Of a DNA stretch of 5,354 bases, positions 1 to 5,354 are shown in pieces. The notes under the pieces were generated by a model, which was not told the origin of the DNA, did not search any database, and saw only the letters and a program-made list of their open reading frames with translations. Positions within the stretch are counted from its first letter, which is position 1; each line of letters starts with the position of its first letter. Source of the DNA: Lachnospiraceae bacterium (lineage in GTDB: Bacteria > Bacillota > Clostridia > Lachnospirales > Lachnospiraceae). The stretch lies in the NCBI GenBank assembly GCA_003520205.1, contig DOVG01000155.1:1-5354 (forward strand), written 5' to 3'. A program made the position numbers and the translations under genes.

Positions 1-560
1 CGTATGTAGATACTTATCATTTCCCTGCAGTAATAACTAACTGTTCAAATAACTACGGTCCATATCAGTTTCCTGAGAAGCTGATTCCTCTTATCATAAA
101 TAACTGCCTTGCTGGAAAGAATCTTCCGGTATATGGTGATGGTAAGAATGTCCGTGACTGGCTCTATGTTATGGATCATGCAAAGGGTATCGATATGGCT
201 ACAGAAGAGGGACGCATCGGAGAGAGATATAATATCGGTGGTCATAATGAGAAGCAGAATATAGAGATTATTAATATAATAATTGAAACACTTCAGGAGC
301 TTCTTCCTGATTCAGACCCAAGAAAGGCAAATGTAACTAAGGATCTTATTACATATGTGACAGATAGAAAAGGTCATGACAGACGCTATGCTATAGCTCC
401 TGATAAGATTAAGAAGGAGATAGGCTGGTATCCTGAAACTATGTTCAAGGATGGAATCAGACTTACTATTCAGTGGTATCTCGAAAACGAGGAATGGATG
501 AAGAATGTGACCAGCGGAAATTATCAGAAATACTATGAGGATATGTATTCAGACAGGTAA
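1..560 (+). CDS. rmlB: dTDP-glucose 4,6-dehydratase, C-terminal half (5' end outside window)
   Basis: RmlB is a cytoplasmic, NAD-dependent short-chain dehydrogenase/reductase-family enzyme that converts dTDP-glucose to dTDP-4-keto-6-deoxyglucose, the second step towards dTDP-L-rhamnose and related deoxysugars. The frame is open from base 3 and gives 185 residues before TAA at 558-560. Family hallmarks are visible: TNCSNNYGPYQFPEKLIPL at fragment residues 12-30 and GDGKNVRDWLYV at residues 45-56, both part of the nucleotide-sugar binding region, then YNIGG and a C-terminal DRKGHDRRYAI block with GWYPE. Full-length family members have about 340-350 residues, so the N-terminal Rossmann domain and the YxxxK catalytic motif lie just left of the window. 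The gene is 47 bp upstream of a glycosyltransferase on the same strand, which suggests a surface-polysaccharide operon. The family call is secure; which deoxysugar is finally made cannot be seen here. Confidence 0.95.
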   Translation, partial: YVDTYHFPAVITNCSNNYGPYQFPEKLIPLIINNCLAGKNLPVYGDGKNVRDWLYVMDHAKGIDMATEEGRIGERYNIGGHNEKQNIEIINIIIETLQELLPDSDPRKANVTKDLITYVTDRKGHDRRYAIAPDKIKKEIGWYPETMFKDGIRLTIQWYLENEEWMKNVTSGNYQKYYEDMYSDR

Positions 561-589
561 CATATCTCTGCTTAATGTATTGGGATTAC

Positions 590-596
590 AGAAGGA
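590..596 (+). promoter_or_regulatory. Shine-Dalgarno site that selects the glycosyltransferase start at 608
   Basis: The sequence AGAAGGA lies 11 nt before the ATG at 608. An in-frame ATG at 575 would add 11 residues (MYWDYRRKTPK), but it has no good purine-rich site ahead of it, and those residues precede the strand that normally opens the GT2 fold. The 608 start is therefore preferred. The spacing is slightly long but acceptable. Confidence 0.6.
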
Positions 597-607
597 AAAC
601 ACCAAAA

Positions 608-1363
608 ATGATTAAACTTACGATAGTAATGCCCTGCTATAATGAGGGGACACGTATATACAAAAATCTAATAGAAACCGTTACACAGGTTGAAAGGTTC
701 TGCGACAGCTTTCGAATACTTGCTGTTAATGATGGAAGTAGCGATGATACGGAAATTGAGATAAAAAGAGCAAGTCTTCAGGATAAAAGAATCGGATATA
801 TAACTTATCAGAATAATAAGGGTAAAGGCTATGCAGTGAGAAGGGGTATGCTCGCTGCAAAGTCTGAGTATGTCGCTTTTCTTGATGCTGACTTAGAACT
901 TCCGCCACATATGCTCGAGGGATTTCTGAAGAAGGCGGATGGTTTAGCCGAAAATGATGAGAATCAGTATGATATAGTAATCGGTTCAAAGCTGCATAAG
1001 GATTCAGAGGTTGAGTATCCTTTTGTAAGAAAGGTATTAAGTGCCGGGTACTATACCATCATAAAGTTCCTTTTTGGGCTTGGTGTAAAGGATACGCAGA
1101 CGGGAATTAAGCTTTTTAGAACTGAGAAGATAAAGCCAGTTTTAAAACTTATGCGAACAGGTGGTTTTTCTTTTGATATAGAACTTCTGGCTATTGCAAA
1201 CAAGATGGGACTTACTATTACAGAGATGCCTGTAATAGTAAACTTCTCCCGTAATAAGAGTGATAAATCCAAGATAAGCCTGAAGACGGTTTTTGTTATG
1301 GCGAGGGATACGCTCAGAGTTAAGATGTATGTGTCAAGTCTGAAGAGATTGTCAAAGAGCTAA
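608..1363 (+). CDS. family 2 glycosyltransferase, Alg5/dolichyl-phosphate-glucosyltransferase-like
   Basis: This 251-residue protein begins MIKLTIVMPCYNEG, the usual first beta strand of a GT-A fold inverting glycosyltransferase. Visible motifs, in order, are NDGSSDDT (41-48, nucleotide binding), NKGKGYAVRRGM (70-81), the metal-binding DxD as FLDADLE (DAD at 93-95), IGSKLH (125-130) and DTQTGIKLFR (162-171). The last three together are typical of the Alg5/DPM1-like subgroup, which transfers glucose or a related sugar from a UDP or GDP donor to a polyprenyl phosphate. In bacteria the acceptor would be undecaprenyl phosphate, at the cytoplasmic face of the membrane. No transmembrane segment is evident; the basic C-terminus (VKMYVSSLKRLSKS) could sit on the membrane surface. 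The gene follows rmlB by 47 bp and is probably co-transcribed with it. The family is clear; donor and acceptor are inferred. No convincing terminator follows. Confidence 0.88.
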   Translation: MIKLTIVMPCYNEGTRIYKNLIETVTQVERFCDSFRILAVNDGSSDDTEIEIKRASLQDKRIGYITYQNNKGKGYAVRRGMLAAKSEYVAFLDADLELPPHMLEGFLKKADGLAENDENQYDIVIGSKLHKDSEVEYPFVRKVLSAGYYTIIKFLFGLGVKDTQTGIKLFRTEKIKPVLKLMRTGGFSFDIELLAIANKMGLTITEMPVIVNFSRNKSDKSKISLKTVFVMARDTLRVKMYVSSLKRLSKS

Positions 1364-1684
1364 AAGGTACTTTTGACACCTACATCTTTTAATTGGAAAT
1401 ATATTCTTGAATTTAATTATAGAATCAAGTCTGGGACTAAGGGTGTTGGTGCATATAGTATCAGCACCCATTTTGTATAGTTCATCAGCAAGCTTTGCTT
1501 TGTCGGTAGAATAAATGAGAATACACAGACTGGCATCCTTTATACTGGTTAAATATTCTCTGCTGGCATCTTTAACACTGAGAGCTATGGAAATGATGCC
1601 ATGAGTTTTACAAAAACTGATGGCAGAATCAAGCTCTTCATCGTTATGGAGGTCATTTATCAGAGCTTTGGTTATGATGGAAGC
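1352..1684 (-). pseudogene. 5'-truncated remnant, glycerophosphodiester phosphodiesterase/PI-PLC-like C-terminus
   Basis: On the minus strand a frame stays open for 110 codons, from just after a TAA at 1685-1687 to TGA at 1352-1354. It has no ATG, GTG or TTG before an ATG at 1469-1471, which would leave only 39 residues. The translation looks like real protein: an alpha/beta unit (AISFCKTHGIISIALSVKD), then a strand (LCILIYSTDK), a helix (AKLADELYKM) and GADTICTN. This resembles the last two units of the GDPD TIM barrel, where a GVDgIxTD-like motif is common. Full GDPDs have about 240 or more residues, so the catalytic N-terminal half is missing, and there is no room for it before the terminator at 1703-1731. 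Its end overlaps the glycosyltransferase 3' end by 12 bp. This is the only content I see in the 388-bp gap between the two intact genes. The family assignment is by eye and tentative; a chance open frame is less likely but possible. Confidence 0.45.
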
Positions 1685-1702
1685 TTAAGGTAGTGATACA
1701 AG

Positions 1703-1731
1703 AAAAAAGTCCCCGACAAAATGTCAGGGAC
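1703..1731 (-). terminator. intrinsic terminator of the DUF1858 gene
   Basis: Read on the minus strand, GTCCCTGACA and TGTCGGGGAC form a 10-bp stem (one G-T wobble) around a TTT loop, followed directly by six T residues. It begins about 20 nt after the stop codon of the DUF1858 gene. On the plus strand the wobble becomes a C-A mismatch and no T tract follows, so the element works in one direction only. Confidence 0.9.
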
Positions 1732-1751
1732 AAATAACCATATTAAAAAGA

Positions 1752-2144
1752 TTATTCCTGTGGCTGAGCAGCTTCGCCGGCAAGTGTCTGTGTCAGGAAA
1801 TCATTTACGACCTTAGCTACATCGTCTGTATACAGACCGTGAACAGCACATGCCTGATCCAGTGATTCGTACTGGGATACTCCACATGATACACAGTGCA
1901 TACCACACTTCATGAGCACGAGAGCAGCGTCCGGATACCATGATATGATATCTCCTATAAGCATATCTTTATTGACGTACTGAATGATACCGTCCTCATC
2001 AACCGGAAGTTCTGTTGGTTCAGGCTTCTTAGGAGCTGCGCCATATACTTTCTGAGAAGGTTCAACACCGCCCTGACCATCCATCATTGTTGTAGTTATA
2101 TTAGATGTATCTGCATTTCCTGCATTGAATACTTCTTCTGCCAT
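1752..2144 (-). CDS. DUF1858 (hybrid-cluster-protein-associated redox disulfide) domain protein
   Basis: This 130-residue, probably cytoplasmic protein carries a DUF1858 domain at about residues 57-116: VNKDMLIGDIISWYP, then LMKCGMHCVSCGVS with the CxxC pair C84/C87, then SLDQACAVHGL. Two more cysteines, C80 and C99, lie nearby. The family is small, common in anaerobes, and named for an association with hybrid cluster (prismane) proteins; the cysteine pair is thought to be a redox disulfide or metal site, but no reaction is established. Residues 1-56 form a polar, probably disordered extension (TTTMMDGQGG, then a KKPEPTELP stretch), and the last 14 residues are also low in structure; many homologues are little more than the domain. 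The ATG at 2144 is chosen because AGGTGA lies 5 nt upstream; the GTG at 2153 is inside that ribosome site. The gene is monocistronic, with its own promoter and terminator, and diverges from ileS. Confidence 0.9.
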   Translation of the reverse strand: MAEEVFNAGNADTSNITTTMMDGQGGVEPSQKVYGAAPKKPEPTELPVDEDGIIQYVNKDMLIGDIISWYPDAALVLMKCGMHCVSCGVSQYESLDQACAVHGLYTDDVAKVVNDFLTQTLAGEAAQPQE

Positions 2145-2149
2145 TTTTT

Positions 2150-2155
2150 TCACCT
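2150..2155 (-). promoter_or_regulatory. Shine-Dalgarno site that selects the DUF1858 start at 2144
   Basis: AGGTGA on the minus strand matches the 3' part of the ideal AAGGAGGTGA sequence and is 5 nt from the ATG at 2144. The in-frame GTG at 2153-2151 is part of this site and has no comparable site of its own, so using it would add MKK wrongly. Confidence 0.8.
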
Positions 2156-2177
2156 ACTTTCAAACTATGTCTTACGC

Positions 2178-2190
2178 AAGATTAAATCTT
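2178..2190. promoter_or_regulatory. palindrome over the DUF1858 -10 box, possible operator
   Basis: AAGATT and AATCTT are perfect 6-bp inverted arms around a single A. The one-base centre makes a hairpin unlikely, so a dimeric regulator site is the more natural reading. The site covers the minus-strand -10 box, where a bound protein would block transcription. It does not match the FNR/CRP-type consensus. In AT-rich DNA such a dyad can occur by chance, so this is only a candidate. Confidence 0.25.
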
Positions 2191-2208
2191 TTTATGCCGG
2201 TTTGTCAA
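2181..2208 (-). promoter_or_regulatory. sigma-A-type promoter for the DUF1858 gene
   Basis: On the minus strand a perfect TTGACA (2208-2203) is followed after 16 bp by TTTAAT (2186-2181), a five-of-six match to TATAAT. The predicted transcription start is near 2174, giving a leader of about 30 nt to the ATG at 2144. A short palindrome covers the -10 box. Confidence 0.7.
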
Positions 2209-2233
2209 CCCTTCTTTTTATAAATACTAAAAA

Positions 2234-2263
2234 TTGACAGTATTAACATGTAAATGGTATAAT
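2234..2263 (+). promoter_or_regulatory. strong sigma-A-type promoter of ileS, with extended -10
   Basis: A perfect TTGACA (2234-2239) and a perfect TATAAT (2258-2263) are separated by 18 bp, and TGG directly before the -10 provides an extended -10 (TGn). Transcription should start near 2270, giving an ileS leader of about 80 nt. The leader has no T-box sequence and no clear terminator hairpin. Confidence 0.88.
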
Positions 2264-2294
2264 TATGCACGATAATGTCTTGTGGAATATAGCC

Positions 2295-2357
2295 ATGAGA
2301 TTTATACATATAAAGGAAAATATGATAAAACCTGAAAGGACAAGAAACAATGTATAA
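2295..2357 (+). CDS. possible ileS leader peptide (20 codons), overlapping the ileS start
   Basis: A short frame in the ileS leader runs from ATG at 2295 to TAA at 2355-2357 and encodes MRFIHIKENMIKPERTRNNV. An internal in-frame ATG at 2322 has the better ribosome site (AAAGG at 2312-2316, 5 nt away) and would give only 11 residues. Codons 4, 6 and 11 are all AUA (Ile). The frame is offset from ileS and its stop lies 5 nt downstream of the start ATG at 2350, so the two overlap by 8 nt, a geometry that permits translational coupling or interference. The site for the 2295 start is weak (GTGGA). AUA codons are frequent in AT-rich DNA and also common inside ileS, so a function is speculative. Confidence 0.25.
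   Translation: MRFIHIKENMIKPERTRNNV
2335..2340 (+). promoter_or_regulatory. Shine-Dalgarno site of ileS
   Basis: AAAGGA lies 9 nt before the ATG at 2350 and supports that start. It is also inside the short upstream frame, so ribosomes translating that frame would pass over it. Confidence 0.75.
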
Positions 2358-5354
2358 CAAGGTTTCGACAAAACTGAATTTTGTTCAGAATGAATCAGAA
2401 GTTCTTGACTTCTGGAACAGGGAAAAAATATTTGAGAAGAGTATAGATGAGAAGCAGGATCTTCCTACCTATACATTTTATGACGGCCCTCCAACAGCAA
2501 ATGGTAAGCCTCATATAGGACACGTTCTTACACGTGTTATAAAGGATATGATTCCTCGTTACCAGACTATGAAGGGACATAAGATCATCCGTAAGGCCGG
2601 ATGGGATACACACGGTCTTCCTGTTGAGCTTGAGGTCGAGAAGGAAATAGGAATAGATGGTAAGGAACAGATAGAAGAGTACGGAATTGAACCATTTATA
2701 AGTAAATGTAAAGAATCTGTATGGAAATATAAGGGTATGTGGGAGCAGTTCTCAGGTAAGGTTGGCTTCTGGGCTGATATGGACGACCCTTATGTTACTT
2801 ATCATAATGATTATATAGAATCTGAGTGGTGGGCACTCAAGAAGATATGGGATATGGGACTTCTGTATAAAGGTTTCAAGGTAGTTCCATACTGTCCTCG
2901 TTGTGGAACTCCACTTTCATCACATGAAGTTGCTCAGGGTTATAAGGCTGTTAAAGAAAGATCTGCAGTTGTACGTTTCAAGGCAAAGGTAGCTGAAGGC
3001 GAAGAGCAGTATTATTTTCTTGCGTGGACAACTACACCTTGGACACTTCCTTCAAATGTGGCTCTTTGTGTAAATCCTGAAGAGACCTATGTTAAGGTAA
3101 AGGCCTGTGATGGTTATACATATATCATGGCTAAGGCTCTTCTCGACACAGTACTTGGTCCTATGGCTGAGGAGAAAGTTAAGAATGAGGCTGGAGAGAT
3201 GGTTCTGAAGTATGATACTTCAGTAACAGGTGGCAAGGCTTATCAGATAATAGAAGAGTATGTCGGTAAAGACCTCGAATATAGAGAATATGAGCCTCTT
3301 TATGAGGCAGCCGGTGCTGCTGCAGCAAAGCAGCATAAGAAAGGTCATTTCATAGTAGCAGATGATTATGTAACTATGTCAGACGGTACAGGTATTGTTC
3401 ATATAGCTCCTGCATTCGGTGAGGATGATGGACGTGTAGGACGTAAATATGATCTTCCGTTTGTACAGTTTGTAGATGCTGCAGGAAATCTTACAGAAGA
3501 GACACCTTTCGCAGGACTCTTTGTAAAGGATGCTGATCCAAAGGTTCTTGTAGATCTTGAATCAAGAAATCTTCTTTTCTCAGCACCGAAGTTTGAACAT
3601 GATTATCCTTTCTGCTGGAGATGTGATACACCACTTATCTACTATGCAAGAGAATCATGGTTCATCAAGATGACAGAAGTAAGTGACCGTATGGTTGCTA
3701 ATAACAATACAGTAAACTGGATTCCGGAAGGAATCGGTAAGGGACGTTTCGGTGAGTGGCTGAAGAACGTTCAGGACTGGGGACTTTCCCGTGATCGCTA
3801 CTGGGGAACACCTCTGAATGTATGGGAGTGTGCTGAATGTGGCAAACGTGAATCCATCGGTTCTATAGCAGAGCTCCGTGAGAAAGGCAAGATGGAAGAT
3901 GGAAGCGAAGTTCCGGAAACAATAGAGCTTCACAGACCATTTGTTGATGGAGTGGTACTAACCTGTCCTGATTGCGGTAAGCCAATGAGAAGAGTTCCGG
4001 AGGTTATAGACTGCTGGTTCGATTCAGGTGCAATGCCATTTGCACAGTGGCATTATCCGTTTGAAAATGAAGATGTGTTTAATGAACATTTCCCTGCTGA
4101 CTTCATATCAGAAGCAGTAGACCAGACTCGTGGATGGTTTTATTCACTGATGGCTATATCTACACTTCTCTTTGACAAGGCACCATACAAGAATGTTATC
4201 GTGCTTGGTCATGTTCAGGATAAAGATGGTCAGAAGATGAGTAAGTCCAAGGGAAATGCAGTTGATCCTATGGAAGCTCTGGAGAAGTATGGTGCTGATG
4301 CTATCAGATGGTATTTCTATACTAATTCACAGCCATGGCTTCCTAACAGATTCCATGAAGACGCAGTTATGGAAGGCCAGCGTAAGTTCATGGGAACACT
4401 TTGGAATACATATGCATTCTATACACTTTATGCAGAAATCGACCAGTTTGATCCTACAAAGTACAGCCTTGAGTATGATAAGCTGTCTGTAATGGATAAG
4501 TGGCTGCTCTCAAAGCTTAGTACAACAGTTAAGACTTTTGATGAAAATCTTGGAGCATATAAGATACCTGAATCAGCTGCAGTTCTTGCAGAGTTCGTTG
4601 ATGATATGAGTAACTGGTATGTAAGACGCTGCCGTGAGAGATTCTGGGCTAAGGGTATGGAGCAGGATAAGATAAATGCTTATATGACTCTTTATACTGC
4701 TATTGTTACCATATGTAAGGTTGCTGCACCTATGGTGCCATTCATGACAGAAAGTATATATCAGAACCTTGTCAGAAATGTAGATAAGACAGCTCCTGAA
4801 AGTATTCATCTATGTGATTATCCGGAAGTAGATGAATCTATGATAGATAACGAACTTGAGAAGGCTATGGGTGAAGTACTTGCCATCAAGACATTTGGTA
4901 GTGCTGCACGTAATGCTGCTAATATCAAGAACCGTCAGCCTATCGCAAATATGTACATCAAGGCTGATCAGACTCTTGATGAGTTCTATATAGATATCAT
5001 CAAGGATGAGCTGAACATCAAGAATGTTGAATTTACAGATGATATGTCCTCATTCTCAACCTATACCTTTAAACCACAGCTGAAGACAGTAGGTCCTAAG
5101 TATGGTAAGGTAGTAGGTGCTATTAGACAGTATCTTGCAGATATTCCTGATGGTAATAAAGCATATAGTGACCTTAAGACAGAAGGTGCTCTTAAATTCA
5201 CTGTAGATGGACAGGATATAGAACTTACAGAGGAAGATCTTCTTATAGATGTTGTAGAAAGTGGAGATTATGCTACCTTCGGAGATAACTCAGTAACTGT
5301 TGTTATCGATACAAAGCTTACTCCTGAACTTATCGAGGAAGGATTTGTAAGAGA
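2350..5354 (+). CDS. ileS: isoleucyl-tRNA synthetase, type 2 (3' end outside window)
   Basis: IleRS charges tRNA-Ile with isoleucine using ATP and hydrolyses mischarged Val-tRNA. The frame is open for 1001 codons to the window edge; type 2 enzymes have roughly 1030-1050 residues, so only the extreme C-terminus is missing. In order: class I catalytic core with HIGH at 55-58 and GWDTHGLPVE at 84-93; YCPRCGTPLSSHEV at 181-194; CP1 editing domain with TTTPWTLPSN (227-236) and GTGIVHIAPAFGEDD (346-360); FCWRC (421-425); WGLSRDRYWGTP (477-488); cysteine pairs C494/C497 and C539/C542, probably a zinc site; DCWFDSG (554-560); KMSKS at 629-633; anticodon-binding domain with NWYVRRCRERFW (755-766); and a long C-terminal region. 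The sequence around HIGH (YDGPPTANGKPHIGHVLTRV) is that of the eukaryote-like clostridial group, not the short bacterial type 1. It has its own promoter and probably is the housekeeping copy. Confidence 0.97.
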   Translation, partial: MYNKVSTKLNFVQNESEVLDFWNREKIFEKSIDEKQDLPTYTFYDGPPTANGKPHIGHVLTRVIKDMIPRYQTMKGHKIIRKAGWDTHGLPVELEVEKEIGIDGKEQIEEYGIEPFISKCKESVWKYKGMWEQFSGKVGFWADMDDPYVTYHNDYIESEWWALKKIWDMGLLYKGFKVVPYCPRCGTPLSSHEVAQGYKAVKERSAVVRFKAKVAEGEEQYYFLAWTTTPWTLPSNVALCVNPEETYVKVKACDGYTYIMAKALLDTVLGPMAEEKVKNEAGEMVLKYDTSVTGGKAYQIIEEYVGKDLEYREYEPLYEAAGAAAAKQHKKGHFIVADDYVTMSDGTGIVHIAPAFGEDDGRVGRKYDLPFVQFVDAAGNLTEETPFAGLFVKDADPKVLVDLESRNLLFSAPKFEHDYPFCWRCDTPLIYYARESWFIKMTEVSDRMVANNNTVNWIPEGIGKGRFGEWLKNVQDWGLSRDRYWGTPLNVWECAECGKRESIGSIAELREKGKMEDGSEVPETIELHRPFVDGVVLTCPDCGKPMRRVPEVIDCWFDSGAMPFAQWHYPFENEDVFNEHFPADFISEAVDQTRGWFYSLMAISTLLFDKAPYKNVIVLGHVQDKDGQKMSKSKGNAVDPMEALEKYGADAIRWYFYTNSQPWLPNRFHEDAVMEGQRKFMGTLWNTYAFYTLYAEIDQFDPTKYSLEYDKLSVMDKWLLSKLSTTVKTFDENLGAYKIPESAAVLAEFVDDMSNWYVRRCRERFWAKGMEQDKINAYMTLYTAIVTICKVAAPMVPFMTESIYQNLVRNVDKTAPESIHLCDYPEVDESMIDNELEKAMGEVLAIKTFGSAARNAANIKNRQPIANMYIKADQTLDEFYIDIIKDELNIKNVEFTDDMSSFSTYTFKPQLKTVGPKYGKVVGAIRQYLADIPDGNKAYSDLKTEGALKFTVDGQDIELTEEDLLIDVVESGDYATFGDNSVTVVIDTKLTPELIEEGFVR

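Noticed and set aside
45..245. Minus-strand open frame opposite rmlB
   Set aside because: It is antisense to a conserved enzyme region and shows no recognisable features.
575..607. Upstream in-frame ATG as the glycosyltransferase start
   Set aside because: It has a poor ribosome site and adds 11 residues before the normal first strand of the fold; the ATG at 608 has AGAAGGA upstream.
726..1272. Minus-strand open frames opposite the glycosyltransferase (726-989 and 1051-1272)
   Set aside because: They are antisense to a clearly real gene and show no recognisable domain.
1448..1474. Hairpin GGTGC/GCACC followed by TTTT as a terminator for the glycosyltransferase
   Set aside because: The stem has only 5 bp with an 11-nt loop and a short T run, and it falls in the coding-like remnant; too weak to call.
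2145..2153. GTG start for the DUF1858 protein
   Set aside because: The GTG is part of the AGGTGA ribosome site that serves the ATG at 2144.
2199..2220. Small GGTT/AACC hairpin followed by T-rich sequence as a terminator
   Set aside because: A 4-bp stem is too weak, no plus-strand gene ends there, and it overlaps the -35 box of the DUF1858 promoter.
2264..2349. T-box riboswitch upstream of ileS
   Set aside because: The leader is far too short and lacks the T-box core sequence, specifier stem and terminator.
2395..2613. Minus-strand open frame opposite the start of ileS
   Set aside because: It is a shadow of the HIGH-motif region, with no promoter or ribosome site visible and no family resemblance.
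3301..3345. GC-rich repeat-like GCTGCTGCAGC stretch in ileS
   Set aside because: It simply encodes an alanine-rich segment (residues 319-326) in the coding frame and is not a repeat element.
3655..4809. Open frames in other phases inside ileS (minus 3655-3933, plus 4256-4492, minus 4573-4809)
   Set aside because: All lie within conserved ileS coding sequence and translate to composition-biased peptides without domains.

Overview
The window reads as chromosomal DNA of an anaerobic, low-GC Firmicute. Clostridia, most likely a Lachnospiraceae-type bacterium, is the best guess. The evidence is an AT-rich base composition, purine-rich Shine-Dalgarno sites, textbook TTGACA/TATAAT promoters, a clostridial-style DUF1858 redox-disulfide protein, and an isoleucyl-tRNA synthetase of the long eukaryote-like (type 2) class. 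The genus cannot be fixed from the sequence alone.

Layout. (1) Positions 1-1363, plus strand: the 3' half of a dTDP-glucose 4,6-dehydratase (rmlB), then 47 bp later a complete family-2 glycosyltransferase of the Alg5/dolichyl-phosphate-glucosyltransferase type. These look like the tail of a cell-surface polysaccharide operon: one gene makes the dTDP-deoxysugar precursor, the other probably loads a sugar onto a polyprenyl-phosphate carrier. (2) Positions 1352-1684, minus strand: an open frame of 110 codons with no usable start. It resembles the C-terminal part of a glycerophosphodiester phosphodiesterase/PI-PLC-like TIM barrel and is best read as a 5'-truncated gene remnant. (3) Positions 1703-2208, minus strand: a self-contained small transcription unit with promoter, Shine-Dalgarno site, a 130-residue DUF1858 protein with a CxxC motif, and an intrinsic terminator. 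(4) Positions 2234-5354, plus strand: a near-ideal promoter, an approximately 80-nt leader, and ileS (type 2), which runs off the right edge after 1001 codons.

The DUF1858 gene and ileS are divergently transcribed from back-to-back promoters whose -35 boxes are 25 bp apart. The ileS leader has no T-box, which is unusual for a Firmicute aminoacyl-tRNA synthetase gene. It does contain a short upstream frame with three AUA isoleucine codons that ends 8 nt inside ileS, a weak but testable hint of translational control.

I see no mobile element, CRISPR array, RNA gene or clearly new multi-gene system. Most of the content is ordinary. The points worth a second look are the ileS leader, the phosphodiesterase remnant, and the divergent promoter region.
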